Assembly: GCA_024349765.1 (NCBI GenBank)
Contig: AP026073.1
Location: 7,936,001 to 8,000,000 of the forward strand
Reading direction: 5' to 3'
From: Streptomyces nigrescens
Lineage (GTDB): Bacteria; Actinomycetota; Actinomycetes; Streptomycetales; Streptomycetaceae
DNA length: 64,000 bases
In this document: positions 1-8,339 of the stretch, in pieces
How the letters are laid out: each line of letters starts with the position of its first letter
Position numbering within the stretch: position 1 is the first letter of the stretch
Translations under genes and position numbers: made by a program
Notes under the pieces: generated by a model
What the model was told of the DNA's origin: nothing
Seen by the model: the letters and a program-made list of their open reading frames with translations, nothing else
Databases searched by the model: none

Positions 1-1
1 C

Positions 2-157
2 GCCGCCCGGCAGCGCCCCCGCTTCGGCCCCGCGCCCGACGCGCCCCCGCCACCGGTGACCCGCGAGGCGCTCCGGGCCGCCCGCCAGGGCGACCTCCGC
101 GACCGCATCCCCGGCCTGCCGGCCTCCACGCTGATGCGTCCGCGCTACCAGGACTGA
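2..157 (+). CDS. C-terminal fragment of an unidentified protein
   Basis: An open frame enters from the left edge and stops at TGA 155-157, giving the last 51 residues of a protein that begins outside the window. Nearly every codon has G or C in the third position, as in the neighbouring genes, so I read it as real coding sequence. The visible tail is Pro/Arg-rich and ends RPRYQD; no domain can be recognised and no function is assigned. Confidence 0.6.
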   Translation, partial: AARQRPRFGPAPDAPPPPVTREALRAARQGDLRDRIPGLPASTLMRPRYQD

Positions 158-256
158 CCCCCTCCGCGACCCGGGGCAGGGTACGCGCGGCGGCCCCGAC
201 CCGGGCCGGAGTGCAGAAAGTTGTGCGTGGGCGGGCACGGTCCCGGAGGTGCTGGG

Positions 257-262
257 TAGGCT
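257..262 (+). promoter_or_regulatory. -10 box of a leaderless promoter (TAGGCT)
   Basis: TAGGCT ends 8 nt before the ATG at 271. In streptomycetes this spacing puts the transcription start at or next to the A of the start codon. It favours the ATG over the in-frame GTG at 211. Confidence 0.55.
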
Positions 263-270
263 CCGTTGTC

Positions 271-1116
271 ATGGAGCATGAGGTGTACGTTCCGTTTCCC
301 GTCCGGACCGTGCGGCAGGCGCTCACCGAACCGGAGCGGGTGGCGCGCTGTGTCCCCGGAGTCCAGCTCGACGCCGATGCCGCCCCGCACCGCCCCGAGG
401 GCCGGCTGCGGCTGCGCATCGGAAGCTCCACCATCACCTACCGCGGCAGTCTCACGGTCGGCGAACCGGCGGACGGCGGCCCCGGTGACGACGGCACCGC
501 CGAACTGACCGTCGAGGCGAAGGGCACCGAATCCGTGGGTGACGGCGCGGTCGCGCTGACCCTGACCGTACGGCTCTCCCCGGCCACCGAGCCCGGCCCC
601 GGTACCACCCTGGCCTGCGCCGGCACCGTCCACAGCGACGGCCGGCTGGCCGAGGCCACCGACCGGTCCGTCGAGACCGCCGGGCGCCGGCTGCTGGACC
701 GGTTCGCCGAGAACCTCGCGGACGACCTGCGGCAGCACCCGGTCACCGAGGGGCCCGCCCGGACCGGCGTCTTCGACGCCGAGGTGCCGCCGCCCGCCCT
801 GGACCCGCTCAGCGACGAGGACGCCATCGAGGAGGCCGACCTGGCCGACGCGGGCGACGCGGCCGAGGAGCCCGGGTTCGGCTACGAGGACGAGCTGAAC
901 GAGGTCGCCCCGGCCGAGGCCGCGCACGCCCGCCGCACGATGATCGGGCGCAGCGCCGAGGAGGTCGACCACGCCCCGCCGCGCGGCCGGTACGCGCCGG
1001 TGCCCGCACCCGAGCCCAACGCCACCTCGCTCACCCTGCGCTGGGCGGCGCCGGCCGCCGCGGTGGTGCTGGCGTCCGCCGTCGTCGTCGGCCGGGTGCT
1101 GCGCCGCCGCCGCTGA
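271..1116 (+). CDS. CoxG-like SRPBCC-family protein with C-terminal membrane anchor
   Basis: A 281-residue protein. Residues 1-155 resemble the CoxG/SRPBCC lipid- or ligand-binding fold: an N-terminal MEHEVYVPFPVRTVRQAL segment, a CVPG turn, and alternating beta strands. CoxG proteins are known from carbon monoxide dehydrogenase clusters, but no cox genes are seen here. Residues 170-250 are acidic and low in complexity. The C-terminus is a single hydrophobic helix followed by RRRR, so the domain is probably tethered to the inner face of the membrane. I chose the ATG at 271 because a -10 box lies just upstream. The ligand is unknown. Confidence 0.75.
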   Translation: MEHEVYVPFPVRTVRQALTEPERVARCVPGVQLDADAAPHRPEGRLRLRIGSSTITYRGSLTVGEPADGGPGDDGTAELTVEAKGTESVGDGAVALTLTVRLSPATEPGPGTTLACAGTVHSDGRLAEATDRSVETAGRRLLDRFAENLADDLRQHPVTEGPARTGVFDAEVPPPALDPLSDEDAIEEADLADAGDAAEEPGFGYEDELNEVAPAEAAHARRTMIGRSAEEVDHAPPRGRYAPVPAPEPNATSLTLRWAAPAAAVVLASAVVVGRVLRRRR

Positions 1117-1160
1117 CCGCGGCCGCCGGCGACTTCCCCCGGCGCGGCCCGGCGCACCGC

Positions 1161-1166
1161 TAGGGT
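1161..1166 (+). promoter_or_regulatory. -10 box of a leaderless promoter (TAGGGT)
   Basis: TAGGGT ends 8 nt before the GTG at 1175, the standard arrangement for a leaderless actinobacterial gene. No Shine-Dalgarno sequence precedes this GTG. Confidence 0.55.
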
Positions 1167-1174
1167 CGGGCCCC

Positions 1175-2023
1175 GTGAGTACCGACAACACCACGCAGGG
1201 CGGCGCGCCGGACGGGGTACGGCTGGCCGCCGGAGACACCGAAGTGACCGTCCGGCCGGACAACGGCTGCCGGATCAAGAGCCTCCGCGTCGGCGGTACG
1301 GAACTGCTGCGGCAGGGCGACAAGTACGGCTGTTTCCCGATGGTTCCGTGGTGCGGCCGGCTCGCGCACGGCGAGTTCCGCAACGGCGGCGAGCTGCACC
1401 GCATGCCGCTGAACGCCCCGCCGCACGCGATCCACGGCACCGGCCGCGACCTCCGCTGGCACACCGCCCGCACCGGCCCCACGGAGGCGGCCTTCACCTA
1501 CGACCTCACCGACCCGGCGGCCCCCTGGCCGTACCCGGGCCGGGTCACCCAGCTCGTCCAGCTCGGCGCGGACGGTGCCTCGCTCACCCTCACCATGGGC
1601 GTCGAGGCCACCGGCGACTCCTTCCCGGCGCAGGCCGGCTGGCACCCGTGGTTCCGGCGGAACCTCGGCGAGGGGAAGGACGTACACCTCGACTTCCTGC
1701 CCGAGTGGCAGGAGGAGCGGGGCCCGGACCACCTCCCGACCGGCCGCCGGATCACCCCGCGGCCCGGTCCCTGGGACGACTGCTTCGGCATGCCGCGCGG
1801 GGCGGCCGCCACCCTCACCTGGCCGGGCCGCCTGGAACTGAAGGTCACCAGCCGCGCCGAGTGGGTGGTGGTCTACGACGAGCAGGAGGCCGCGGTCTGC
1901 GTCGAACCGCAGACCGGCCCGCCCAACGGACTCAACACCCTGCCGCGCCTGGTCACGCCCATCAATCCGCTGGAGATCTCCATGACCTGGAGCTGGCGGA
2001 GCCTGTCCGGCGACACCGCATAA
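1175..2023 (+). CDS. Aldose 1-epimerase family protein
   Basis: 282 residues, within the usual size for the GalM/YeaD-like mutarotase superfamily, which interconverts alpha and beta anomers of hexoses or hexose phosphates. Supporting motifs are an N-terminal NGCRIKSLRVGG strand, HAIHGTGRDLRW with the substrate-binding His, AGWHPWFRR with the second His, and an ECxxPQTGPPNG-like segment near the C-terminus that carries the catalytic Glu (CVEPQTGPPNGLN). The true substrate is not deducible. The GTG start follows a TAGGGT -10 box. The TAA stop at 2021 lies inside the likely -10 box of pyrE, so the two genes are packed tightly but pyrE probably has its own promoter. Confidence 0.85.
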   Translation: MSTDNTTQGGAPDGVRLAAGDTEVTVRPDNGCRIKSLRVGGTELLRQGDKYGCFPMVPWCGRLAHGEFRNGGELHRMPLNAPPHAIHGTGRDLRWHTARTGPTEAAFTYDLTDPAAPWPYPGRVTQLVQLGADGASLTLTMGVEATGDSFPAQAGWHPWFRRNLGEGKDVHLDFLPEWQEERGPDHLPTGRRITPRPGPWDDCFGMPRGAAATLTWPGRLELKVTSRAEWVVVYDEQEAAVCVEPQTGPPNGLNTLPRLVTPINPLEISMTWSWRSLSGDTA

Positions 2024-2026
2024 GCT
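2021..2026 (+). promoter_or_regulatory. Possible leaderless -10 box (TAAGCT) for pyrE overlapping the upstream stop codon
   Basis: TAAGCT contains the TAA stop of the epimerase gene and ends 7 nt before the pyrE ATG at 2034. The spacing matches the other leaderless boxes in this window. The match to TAGNNT is weaker. Confidence 0.35.
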
Positions 2027-2033
2027 CAAGACC

Positions 2034-2576
2034 ATGAGTGACGACGTGCGCGGCGAGCTGCTGCAGCAGATCAAGGACAAGGCCGTGGTGCACGGCAAGG
2101 TGACGCTTTCCTCCGGCAAGGAGGCCGACTACTACATCGACCTGCGCCGGATCACCCTGGACGGCGAGGCCGCGCCGCTGGTGGGGCAGCTGATGCTGGA
2201 CATCACCGCCGACCTGGACTACGACGCGGTGGGCGGGCTGACGCTGGGCGCCGACCCGGTCGCGACCTCCATGCTGCACGCCTCCGCCGCGCGCGGCCGG
2301 CGGCTGGACTCGTTCGTCGTCCGCAAGGCCCAGAAGGCGCACGGCATGCAGCGCCGCATCGAGGGCCCGGACATCACGGGCCGCCGGGTCCTGGTCGTCG
2401 AGGACACCTCCACCACCGGCGGCTCCCCGCTGACCGCCGTCGAGGCGGCCCGCGAGGCGGGCGCCGAGGTCGTCGCGGTGGCCACCATCGTCGACCGCGG
2501 CGCCGCGTCCGCGATCGCCGACGCCGGACTGCCCTATATCACAGGCTTCCAGCTCGCCGACCTCGGCCTTGCCTGA
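2034..2576 (+). CDS. pyrE: Orotate phosphoribosyltransferase
   Basis: 180 residues, the normal length of bacterial PyrE. It transfers phosphoribosyl from PRPP to orotate to give OMP, the fifth step of de novo UMP synthesis, as a cytosolic dimer. The start is KVTLSSGKEADYYIDLRR, a typical PyrE N-terminus. The PRPP-binding loop is seen as RVLVVEDTSTTGGSPL around residues 120-135, with the acidic pair ED. A catalytic-loop Lys-rich segment (RKAQKAHGMQRR) precedes it. No other pyrimidine gene is adjacent. No strong SD precedes the ATG, which fits leaderless expression. Confidence 0.95.
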   Translation: MSDDVRGELLQQIKDKAVVHGKVTLSSGKEADYYIDLRRITLDGEAAPLVGQLMLDITADLDYDAVGGLTLGADPVATSMLHASAARGRRLDSFVVRKAQKAHGMQRRIEGPDITGRRVLVVEDTSTTGGSPLTAVEAAREAGAEVVAVATIVDRGAASAIADAGLPYITGFQLADLGLA

Positions 2577-2645
2577 GGGCGGTACGGCACCCGGCGCTGA
2601 CGCGGACGCACCGCGCTGACCTGCGGGTTCGTCGAGGGGTGGGCG

Positions 2646-2659
2646 GTTTCACGGGAAAC
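2646..2659. other. parS-like palindrome with one mismatch
   Basis: GTTTCACGGGAAAC differs at one base from the 14-bp Streptomyces ParB-binding site GTTTCACGTGAAAC. It lies in the pyrE-fba intergenic region, 8.6 kb from two perfect sites at 11296 and 11334. It may be a weak ParB nucleation site. Confidence 0.5.
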
Positions 2660-2793
2660 CGACCACCCCTTTCGCGTGGTGGCCGGATGGGGGAGGTGGA
2701 GCAATCCACGGAGTCTGGGAAGATGTGCTCGGCAACGTCGCCGTCCCAGGTCAGGGCCAAGAACGCACACCCGCACATACAAGGAGCGGACAG

Positions 2794-3816
2794 ATGCCCA
2801 TCGCAACCCCCGAGGTCTACAACGAGATGCTGGACCGGGCGAAGGCAGGCAAGTTCGCCTACCCGGCCATCAACGTCACGTCGACGCAGACGCTGCACGC
2901 CGCACTGCGAGGGTTCGCCGAGGCCGAGAGCGACGGCATCATCCAGATCTCCACCGGTGGTGCGGAGTTCCTGGGCGGCCAGCACAACAAGGACATGGTG
3001 ACCGGCGCGGTCGCGCTCGCCGAGTTCGCGCACGTCGTGGCCGACAAGTACGGCATCACCGTCGCGCTGCACACCGACCACTGCCCCAAGGACAAGCTCG
3101 ACGGCTACGTCCGCCCGCTGCTCGACATCTCCGCCGAGCGCGTCGCCAAGGGCCAGAACCCGCTCTTCCAGTCGCACATGTGGGACGGCTCGGCCGAGAC
3201 CCTCGCCGACAACCTGGCCATCGGCCAGGAGCTGCTCGCCAAGGCCGCCGCCGCCAAGATCATCCTTGAGGTCGAGATCACCCCGACCGGCGGCGAGGAG
3301 GACGGTGTCAGCCACGAGATCAACGACGAGCTCTACACCACGGTCGACGACGCGCTGCGCACCGCCGAGGCGCTGGGCCTGGGCGAGAAGGGCCGCTACC
3401 TGCTCGCCGCCTCCTTCGGCAACGTCCACGGCGTCTACAAGCCGGGCAACGTCGTGCTCCGCCCCGAGCTCCTCAAGGACCTCCAGGAGGGCGTCGGCGC
3501 CAAGTACGGCAAGGCCGCGCCGTTCGACTTCGTCTTCCACGGCGGCTCCGGCTCCACCGAGCAGGAGATCGCCACCGCGCTGGAGAACGGCGTGGTCAAG
3601 ATGAACCTCGACACGGACACGCAGTACGCGTTCTCCCGTCCGATCGCGGACCACATGTTCCGCAACTACGACGGCGTGCTGAAGGTCGACGGCGAGGTCG
3701 GCAACAAGAAGACCTACGACCCGCGCAGCTGGGGCAAGCTGGCCGAGGCCGGCATGGCCAAGCGGGTGACGGAGGCTTGCGCGAACCTCCGCTCCACCGG
3801 AACCAAGATCAAGTAG
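2794..3816 (+). CDS. fba: Class II fructose-bisphosphate aldolase
   Basis: 340 residues, the size of actinobacterial class II aldolases. It cleaves fructose 1,6-bisphosphate to DHAP and glyceraldehyde 3-phosphate in glycolysis and runs in reverse in gluconeogenesis, using divalent zinc. Metal and substrate motifs visible are HTDHCPKD near residue 90 (zinc His), FGNVHGVYKPGNV (second zinc His), FVFHGGSGS (third His and phosphate-binding glycines) and MNLDTDTQYAF. The ATG at 2794 was chosen for the AAGGAG ribosome-binding site at 2781-2786; an in-frame upstream extension has no homology to the family. A hairpin at 3856-3883 follows. Confidence 0.96.
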   Translation: MPIATPEVYNEMLDRAKAGKFAYPAINVTSTQTLHAALRGFAEAESDGIIQISTGGAEFLGGQHNKDMVTGAVALAEFAHVVADKYGITVALHTDHCPKDKLDGYVRPLLDISAERVAKGQNPLFQSHMWDGSAETLADNLAIGQELLAKAAAAKIILEVEITPTGGEEDGVSHEINDELYTTVDDALRTAEALGLGEKGRYLLAASFGNVHGVYKPGNVVLRPELLKDLQEGVGAKYGKAAPFDFVFHGGSGSTEQEIATALENGVVKMNLDTDTQYAFSRPIADHMFRNYDGVLKVDGEVGNKKTYDPRSWGKLAEAGMAKRVTEACANLRSTGTKIK

Positions 3817-3855
3817 CCGTAGGTTTTCGGCTGCCCGCCGCAGGTGGGCCGAGTG

Positions 3856-3883
3856 GGGGCGGGCGTCCGTGGGCGTCCGCCCC
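3856..3883 (+). terminator. Hairpin between fba and the MFS gene
   Basis: GGGGCGGGCG pairs with CGTCCGCCCC across an 8-nt loop, with one G-U pair. There is only a short T run. It probably terminates fba. Confidence 0.5.
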
Positions 3884-3924
3884 TTCGTCGTGCGAGGGGC
3901 CCGGGTGGCGGGCAGGCTCGGGCT

Positions 3925-5482
3925 ATGAGCGATGTGCGGCTGAGGTCCTCGCAGGGGCGGTGGGTCCTGCTGACCGCCGTGCTGGGGTCCGGGATGGCGA
4001 TGCTGGACAGCACCGTCGTCAATGTCGCGCTGCCGCGGATCGGACAGGATCTCCATGCGGACCTCGCGGTGCTGCAGTGGACGGTGACCGCCTATTTGCT
4101 CACCCTCTCCGCGCTGATCCTGTTGGGCGGGGCGCTGGGGGACCGGTACGGGCGGCGGCGGATCTTCGTGATCGGGGTGATCTGGTTCGCCACCGCCTCG
4201 CTGTTGTGCGGGCTGGCGCCGCAGGCCGGTGTGCTGATCGCGGCCCGGGCGCTGCAGGGGGTCGGCGGGGCGCTGCTCACGCCCGGTTCGCTCGCCCTGA
4301 TCCAGGCGGTCTTCCGGCCGGACGACCGGGCCCGGGCGGTCGGTGCCTGGTCGGGGCTGGGCGGCGTGGCCGCGGCGATCGGCCCGTTCGTCGGCGGCTG
4401 GCTGGTGGACGGGCCCGGCTGGCGCTGGGTGTTCTTCGTGAACGTACCGCTGGCGCTGGTGTGCGTACCGGTGGCGCTGCGGCACGTCCCCGAGACCCGG
4501 GAGCGGGACGCGGCGGCGCGCCGCGGGTTCGACGTGGCGGGCGCGGTGCTGGGCGCGCTGGCGCTGGCCGGGGTGACGTACGCGCTGATCGAGGCGCCCG
4601 GCCGGGGTGCCTCGCCCGGGGTGGTCGTCCGCGGTGGCCGGTGTGCTGCTCGGGGTGGCCTTCGTCCGCGTCGAGGGGCGCCGGGCGGACCCGATGCTGC
4701 CGCCCGCGATCTTCCGCATCCGCCTGTTCTCCGCGATCAACGCGGTGACGGTGTGTGTCTACGCGGCGTTCAGCGGCTTCTTCTTCCTGGCCGTCCTCCA
4801 GCTCCAGGTCGTCGCGGGCTACTCGGCCCTCCAGGCCGGCGTCGCCCTGCTGCCGACCACCGTGCTGATGCTCCTGCTTTCCGCCCGCTCCGGTGAGCTC
4901 GGCCAGCGCATCGGGCCGCGGATCCCGCTCACCGTCGGACCGGTGCTGTGTGCCGCCGGAATGCTGCTGATGATCCGGGTCGGCCCGGGTGCCTCGTACG
5001 TGGCCGACGTGCTGCCCGCGCTGGTCGTGCTGGGCATGGGAATGGTGACGCTGGTCGCGCCGCTCACCTCGACCGTGCTGGCGTCGGTGGACGTGGACCG
5101 GGCGGGTCTCGCGAGCGGCATCAACAACGCGGCGGCCCGGGCCGCGGGCCTGATCGCGGTGGCCGCCCTGCCCCTCCTGGCGGGCATGGGCCCCGAGGCA
5201 TACCGCTCGGCCGACCAATTCGCCGCCACCTTCCGCCGCGCCATGCCCCTGTGCGCCGCCGTCCTCCTGGTCGGCGCCCTCATCGCCTGGCTGACGGTGC
5301 GCCCCGCGCCCCGCCCCGCGACCCCACCCACCAAGGAACCCTGCCACCCCGAATGCACCTACCACTGCGGAGTGGCCTCCCCACCGTTGGACCCCGGCGA
5401 CACACCGCACCAGCCCCCACCCACCTCCACTCCTCCCCCCACGGGAGGGGACGGGCCGGAGGGGCCTGGTGTGTGGACGTAA
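3925..5482 (+). pseudogene. MFS (DHA2-type) drug-efflux transporter split by a frameshift
   Basis: Two frames together encode a 14-helix major facilitator of the EmrB/QacA group. The first (from ATG 3925) starts SDVRLRSSQGRW, carries the motif LGGALGDRYGRRR and the motif-C-like WSGLGGVAAAIGPFVGG, and runs into unrelated sequence near 4630. The second frame picks up exactly where homology is lost (AVAGVLLGVAFVRVEGRRADPMLPP) and continues through the last helices to TAA 5480-5482. The break lies between about 4607 and 4640; dropping one C in GTCGTCCGCGG restores a continuous protein of about 518 residues. A real mutation and a sequencing error cannot be told apart here. The C-terminal tail has a Cys/His cluster (CHPECTYHC). 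Confidence 0.8.
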
Positions 5483-5509
5483 GGCGAAGCAGTCCACACA
5501 CCAGGCCCC
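5461..5509 (+). terminator. Strong hairpin overlapping the end of the MFS gene
   Basis: An 18-bp perfect stem (5461-5478 with 5492-5509) encloses a 13-nt loop. The MFS stop codon (5480-5482) sits in the loop, so the left arm is coding sequence. Confidence 0.8.
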
Positions 5510-5622
5510 GGAGGCCCGTCACCGCACCCAAAAACAACCCAGCCCGCCGCAGGCGCAACGCTGCGGAAAGCCGAGTACGTGCGCAGGGCCGCCGCACGCA
5601 CACCGTGGGGGAAACTAAGAAC

Positions 5623-6036
5623 ATGCCCATTCACGAAAACCTGCTGGGGGGACCGCCCCCCACCCACCTCCCCGACGACCCCGAGCCCCGTGAGGCGCTC
5701 GCGGCCGGTACCGCGCCGGCCGATGTCGCCGCGAAGTACCCGACGTCCTCCCTCGCCTGGGCGCAGCTCGCGGACGACGCGTTCGAGGGCGGCCGGGTCG
5801 TCGAGTCGTACGCGTACGCCCGCACCGGCTACCACCGCGGTCTGGACGCGCTGCGCCGGGCCGGCTGGAAGGGCCACGGCCCGGTGCCGTTCGAGCACGA
5901 GCCCAACCGCGGCTTCCTGCGGGCGCTGCACGCCCTCGCCCGGGCCGCCGGGGCGATCGGCGAGCAGGACGAGTACGAGCGCTGCTCGCAGTTCCTGAAG
6001 GACTCCTCGCCGACGGCCGCCCAGACCCTGGGCTGA
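5623..6036 (+). CDS. DUF3151 domain protein
   Basis: 137 residues, full length for this actinobacterial family of unknown function. It begins MPIHENLLGGPPPTHLPDD and contains the family's helical core with SSLAWAQLADDAF, SYAYARTGYHRGLDALRRAGWKG and a PFEHEPNRGFLRALHALARAA segment, the last highly typical. No signal peptide or membrane helix is present, so it is predicted cytosolic. The ATG at 5623 follows a GGGGGAAA stretch. It lies between the MFS terminator and its own hairpin at 6106-6135, so it is probably monocistronic. Confidence 0.88.
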   Translation: MPIHENLLGGPPPTHLPDDPEPREALAAGTAPADVAAKYPTSSLAWAQLADDAFEGGRVVESYAYARTGYHRGLDALRRAGWKGHGPVPFEHEPNRGFLRALHALARAAGAIGEQDEYERCSQFLKDSSPTAAQTLG

Positions 6037-6105
6037 CCCCACGACGCGACCGCGGGCCCCCCGACGGGACCGGCCCACGACGCCGCGCCCGCGAAGGCGC
6101 CCCCT

Positions 6106-6135
6106 GGCCCGCCTGGCCTCCAGACCAGGCGGGCC
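6106..6135 (+). terminator. Terminator after the DUF3151 gene
   Basis: Perfect 11-bp stem GGCCCGCCTGG / CCAGGCGGGCC around an 8-nt loop. Confidence 0.7.
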
Positions 6136-6244
6136 TTGCACATGCCAGGGACCATTGCGGAAGATGCCCGGTGGGGACCGGGGCCCCCGTGCCGGAATCG
6201 GCAGGGGCGGACCGCTACCCGGAGTACGTTTCGAGGAGACAGCG

Positions 6245-7087
6245 ATGTCCCACGAGGTAACCGGCGGGGCTCAGGAGCCTGAGACCCCGAACCTCGACTT
6301 CGCAGGTACCACCCCGTACGAGGACTACGTCCAGGCGGACGTCCTCACCCATCTCCAGCAGCCGCTCTCCGACGATCCCGGCGAGATGGTCTTCCTGGTC
6401 ACCACCCAGGTCATGGAGCTGTGGTTCACCGTCATCGTCCACGAGTGGCGGACCGCGGCCGAGGCGCTGCGCCGTGACGACCTGCCGGTGGCCATCGACG
6501 CGCTGCGCCGCTCCGCGTACGAGCTGGAGGCGCTGAACGCCGCGTGGAAGCCGCTGGCCAAGCTGACCCCGGCCCAGTTCAACGCCTACCGCAGCGCGCT
6601 CGGCGAGGGTTCCGGGTTCCAGTCGGCGATGTACCGGCGGCTGGAGTTCCTGCTCGGCGAGAAGTCCGCGTCGATGCTGGTGCCGCACCGCGGCGCCCCC
6701 CGCGCGCACGCCGAGCTGGAGAAGGCGCTGCACGAGCCGAGCCTGTGGGACGAGGTACTGCGGCTGCTGGCCCGCCGCGGCCACCCGGTCCCCGCGGCCG
6801 TACTGGAGCGGGACCCGGCGCAGCGCTACGAGCCGGACCCGGCGGTGGAGGCCGTGTGGGCGGAGATCTACGCGGGGGAGCAGGAGTCCGAGCTGGTCCG
6901 GCTGGGCGAGGCGCTGACCGAGGTCGCCGAGCTGGTCTGGCGATGGCGCAACGACCATCTGGTCGCGACCCGGCGGGCGATGGGGGCGAAAATGGGTACC
7001 GGTGGTTCCGCGGGCGTCGCCTGGCTGGAGAAGCGGGCCCGCAAGAACGTGTTCCCCGAGCTGTGGACGGCGCGCAGCCATGTCTGA
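6245..7087 (+). CDS. kynA: Tryptophan 2,3-dioxygenase
   Basis: 280 residues, full length. It is the haem enzyme that opens the indole ring of L-tryptophan to N-formylkynurenine, first step of the kynurenine pathway. Diagnostic stretches are LDFAGTTPYEDYVQ at the N-terminus, QVMELWFTVIVHEW, GEGSGFQSAMYRRLEFLLGEK, and the C-terminal RNDHLVATRRAMGAKMGTGGS, where the haem-side His-containing and substrate-binding loops lie. The ATG at 6245 follows GAGGAG at 6233-6238 with ideal spacing. It overlaps kynU by 8 nt, so the pathway genes are translationally coupled. Confidence 0.96.
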   Translation: MSHEVTGGAQEPETPNLDFAGTTPYEDYVQADVLTHLQQPLSDDPGEMVFLVTTQVMELWFTVIVHEWRTAAEALRRDDLPVAIDALRRSAYELEALNAAWKPLAKLTPAQFNAYRSALGEGSGFQSAMYRRLEFLLGEKSASMLVPHRGAPRAHAELEKALHEPSLWDEVLRLLARRGHPVPAAVLERDPAQRYEPDPAVEAVWAEIYAGEQESELVRLGEALTEVAELVWRWRNDHLVATRRAMGAKMGTGGSAGVAWLEKRARKNVFPELWTARSHV

Positions 7088-8339
7088 GACCCCCGAGTTC
7101 CCCGTGGCTCCCGCGTCCGGGAGCGAACTGGCGATACGCGCGGCGGAGTTGGACGCCGCCGATCCGCTCGCCGCGGTCCGTGAGCGGTTCGTCCTCGACG
7201 ACACCGTCTATCTGGACGGCAATTCCCTCGGCGCGCTGCCCCGCGCGGTGCCCGGCCGGATCGCCGACGTGGTCGCCCGTGAATGGGGCGAGCTGCGCAT
7301 CCGCTCGTGGACCGAATCCGGCTGGTGGACCGCGCCCGAGCGGATCGGCGACAAGATCGCTCCGCTGATCGGGGCCGGTCCCGGCCGGGTGGTGGTCAGC
7401 GACTCGACCAGCGTGAACATCTTCAAGGCCGTGGTGGGCGGCGTCCGGATGGCCGGGAAGGGCTGTACGGAGATCCTCGTCGACGCCACGACCTTCCCGA
7501 CCGACGGCTACATCGCCCGGTCGGCGGCGCGGATGACCGGCCTCGCGGTGCGGCCGGTGGAGCCCGCCCGGATCGCCGACGAGGTCACCGAACGCACCGC
7601 GGTCGCGCTGGTCAACCACGTCGACTACCGCACCGGCCGGCTCAACGACCTGCCGTCCATCACCACCGCGCTGCACTCCGCGGGCGCGCTGGCCATCTGG
7701 GACCTGTGCCACAGCGCGGGCGCGCTGCCGGTCGGCCTCGACGCGTACGGCGTGGACCTCGCGGTCGGCTGCACGTACAAGTACCTCAACGGCGGCCCGG
7801 GTTCGCCCGCGTACCTCTACGTCCGCGAGGGGCTCCAGGAACGGTTCGAGTCGCCGCTGCCGGGCTGGAACTCGCACATCGACCCGTTCGCGATGGACCC
7901 CGGCTACGCCCCTGCCGACGGCATCCTGCGCGGCCGGGTCGGCACCCCCGACATCCTGTCGCTGCTGGCGCTGGAGGCGGCGCTGGAGGCCTGGGAAGGG
8001 GTGTCCATCGAGGAGGTGCGGGCCAAGAGCCTGGCGCTGACCGACTTCTTCCTGGAGTGCGTGGACGCCCATGTGCCGCCGGGCCGGGTCCGGTCGGTGA
8101 CCCCGGCCGACCACCGGCAGCGCGGCAGCCAGGTGGCGCTGGAATGTTCCGGGGCAGGCGAGGTGATGGACGAGCTGATCCGGCGCGGCGTGGTCGGCGA
8201 CTTCCGCCACCCGGACGTGCTGCGCTTCGGCTTCACCCCGCTCTACACCTCCTTCGCGGACGCGGAGCGGGCGGCGCGGGTGCTCGGCGAGGTGCTGGGC
8301 GCGCAGCCGGACGCGGTGGCGCCGGGGACCGTCGGGTGA
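7080..8339 (+). CDS. kynU: Kynureninase
   Basis: 419 residues, a PLP-dependent fold-type I enzyme. It hydrolyses kynurenine to anthranilate and alanine. Visible motifs are TVYLDGNSLGALP near the N-terminus, a SDSTSVNIFKAV phosphate-binding region, IWDLCHSAGALPV with the PLP-ring Asp, and the Schiff-base lysine in VGCTYKYLNGGPGSPAYLYV. The ATG at 7080 lies inside the end of kynA. An upstream in-frame extension would overlap kynA much further and does not match the family. Its stop overlaps the GTGA start of the next gene. Confidence 0.96.
   Translation: MSETPEFPVAPASGSELAIRAAELDAADPLAAVRERFVLDDTVYLDGNSLGALPRAVPGRIADVVAREWGELRIRSWTESGWWTAPERIGDKIAPLIGAGPGRVVVSDSTSVNIFKAVVGGVRMAGKGCTEILVDATTFPTDGYIARSAARMTGLAVRPVEPARIADEVTERTAVALVNHVDYRTGRLNDLPSITTALHSAGALAIWDLCHSAGALPVGLDAYGVDLAVGCTYKYLNGGPGSPAYLYVREGLQERFESPLPGWNSHIDPFAMDPGYAPADGILRGRVGTPDILSLLALEAALEAWEGVSIEEVRAKSLALTDFFLECVDAHVPPGRVRSVTPADHRQRGSQVALECSGAGEVMDELIRRGVVGDFRHPDVLRFGFTPLYTSFADAERAARVLGEVLGAQPDAVAPGTVG

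Noticed and set aside
145-1497. Long minus-strand frame opposite the SRPBCC and epimerase genes
   Set aside because: Antisense of real genes; Arg/Gly/Ala-rich without ordered motifs, a normal result of GC-rich codon use.
2539-4740. 733-codon minus-strand frame opposite fba and the MFS gene
   Set aside because: It overlaps two well-recognised genes in antisense and its sequence has no family features.
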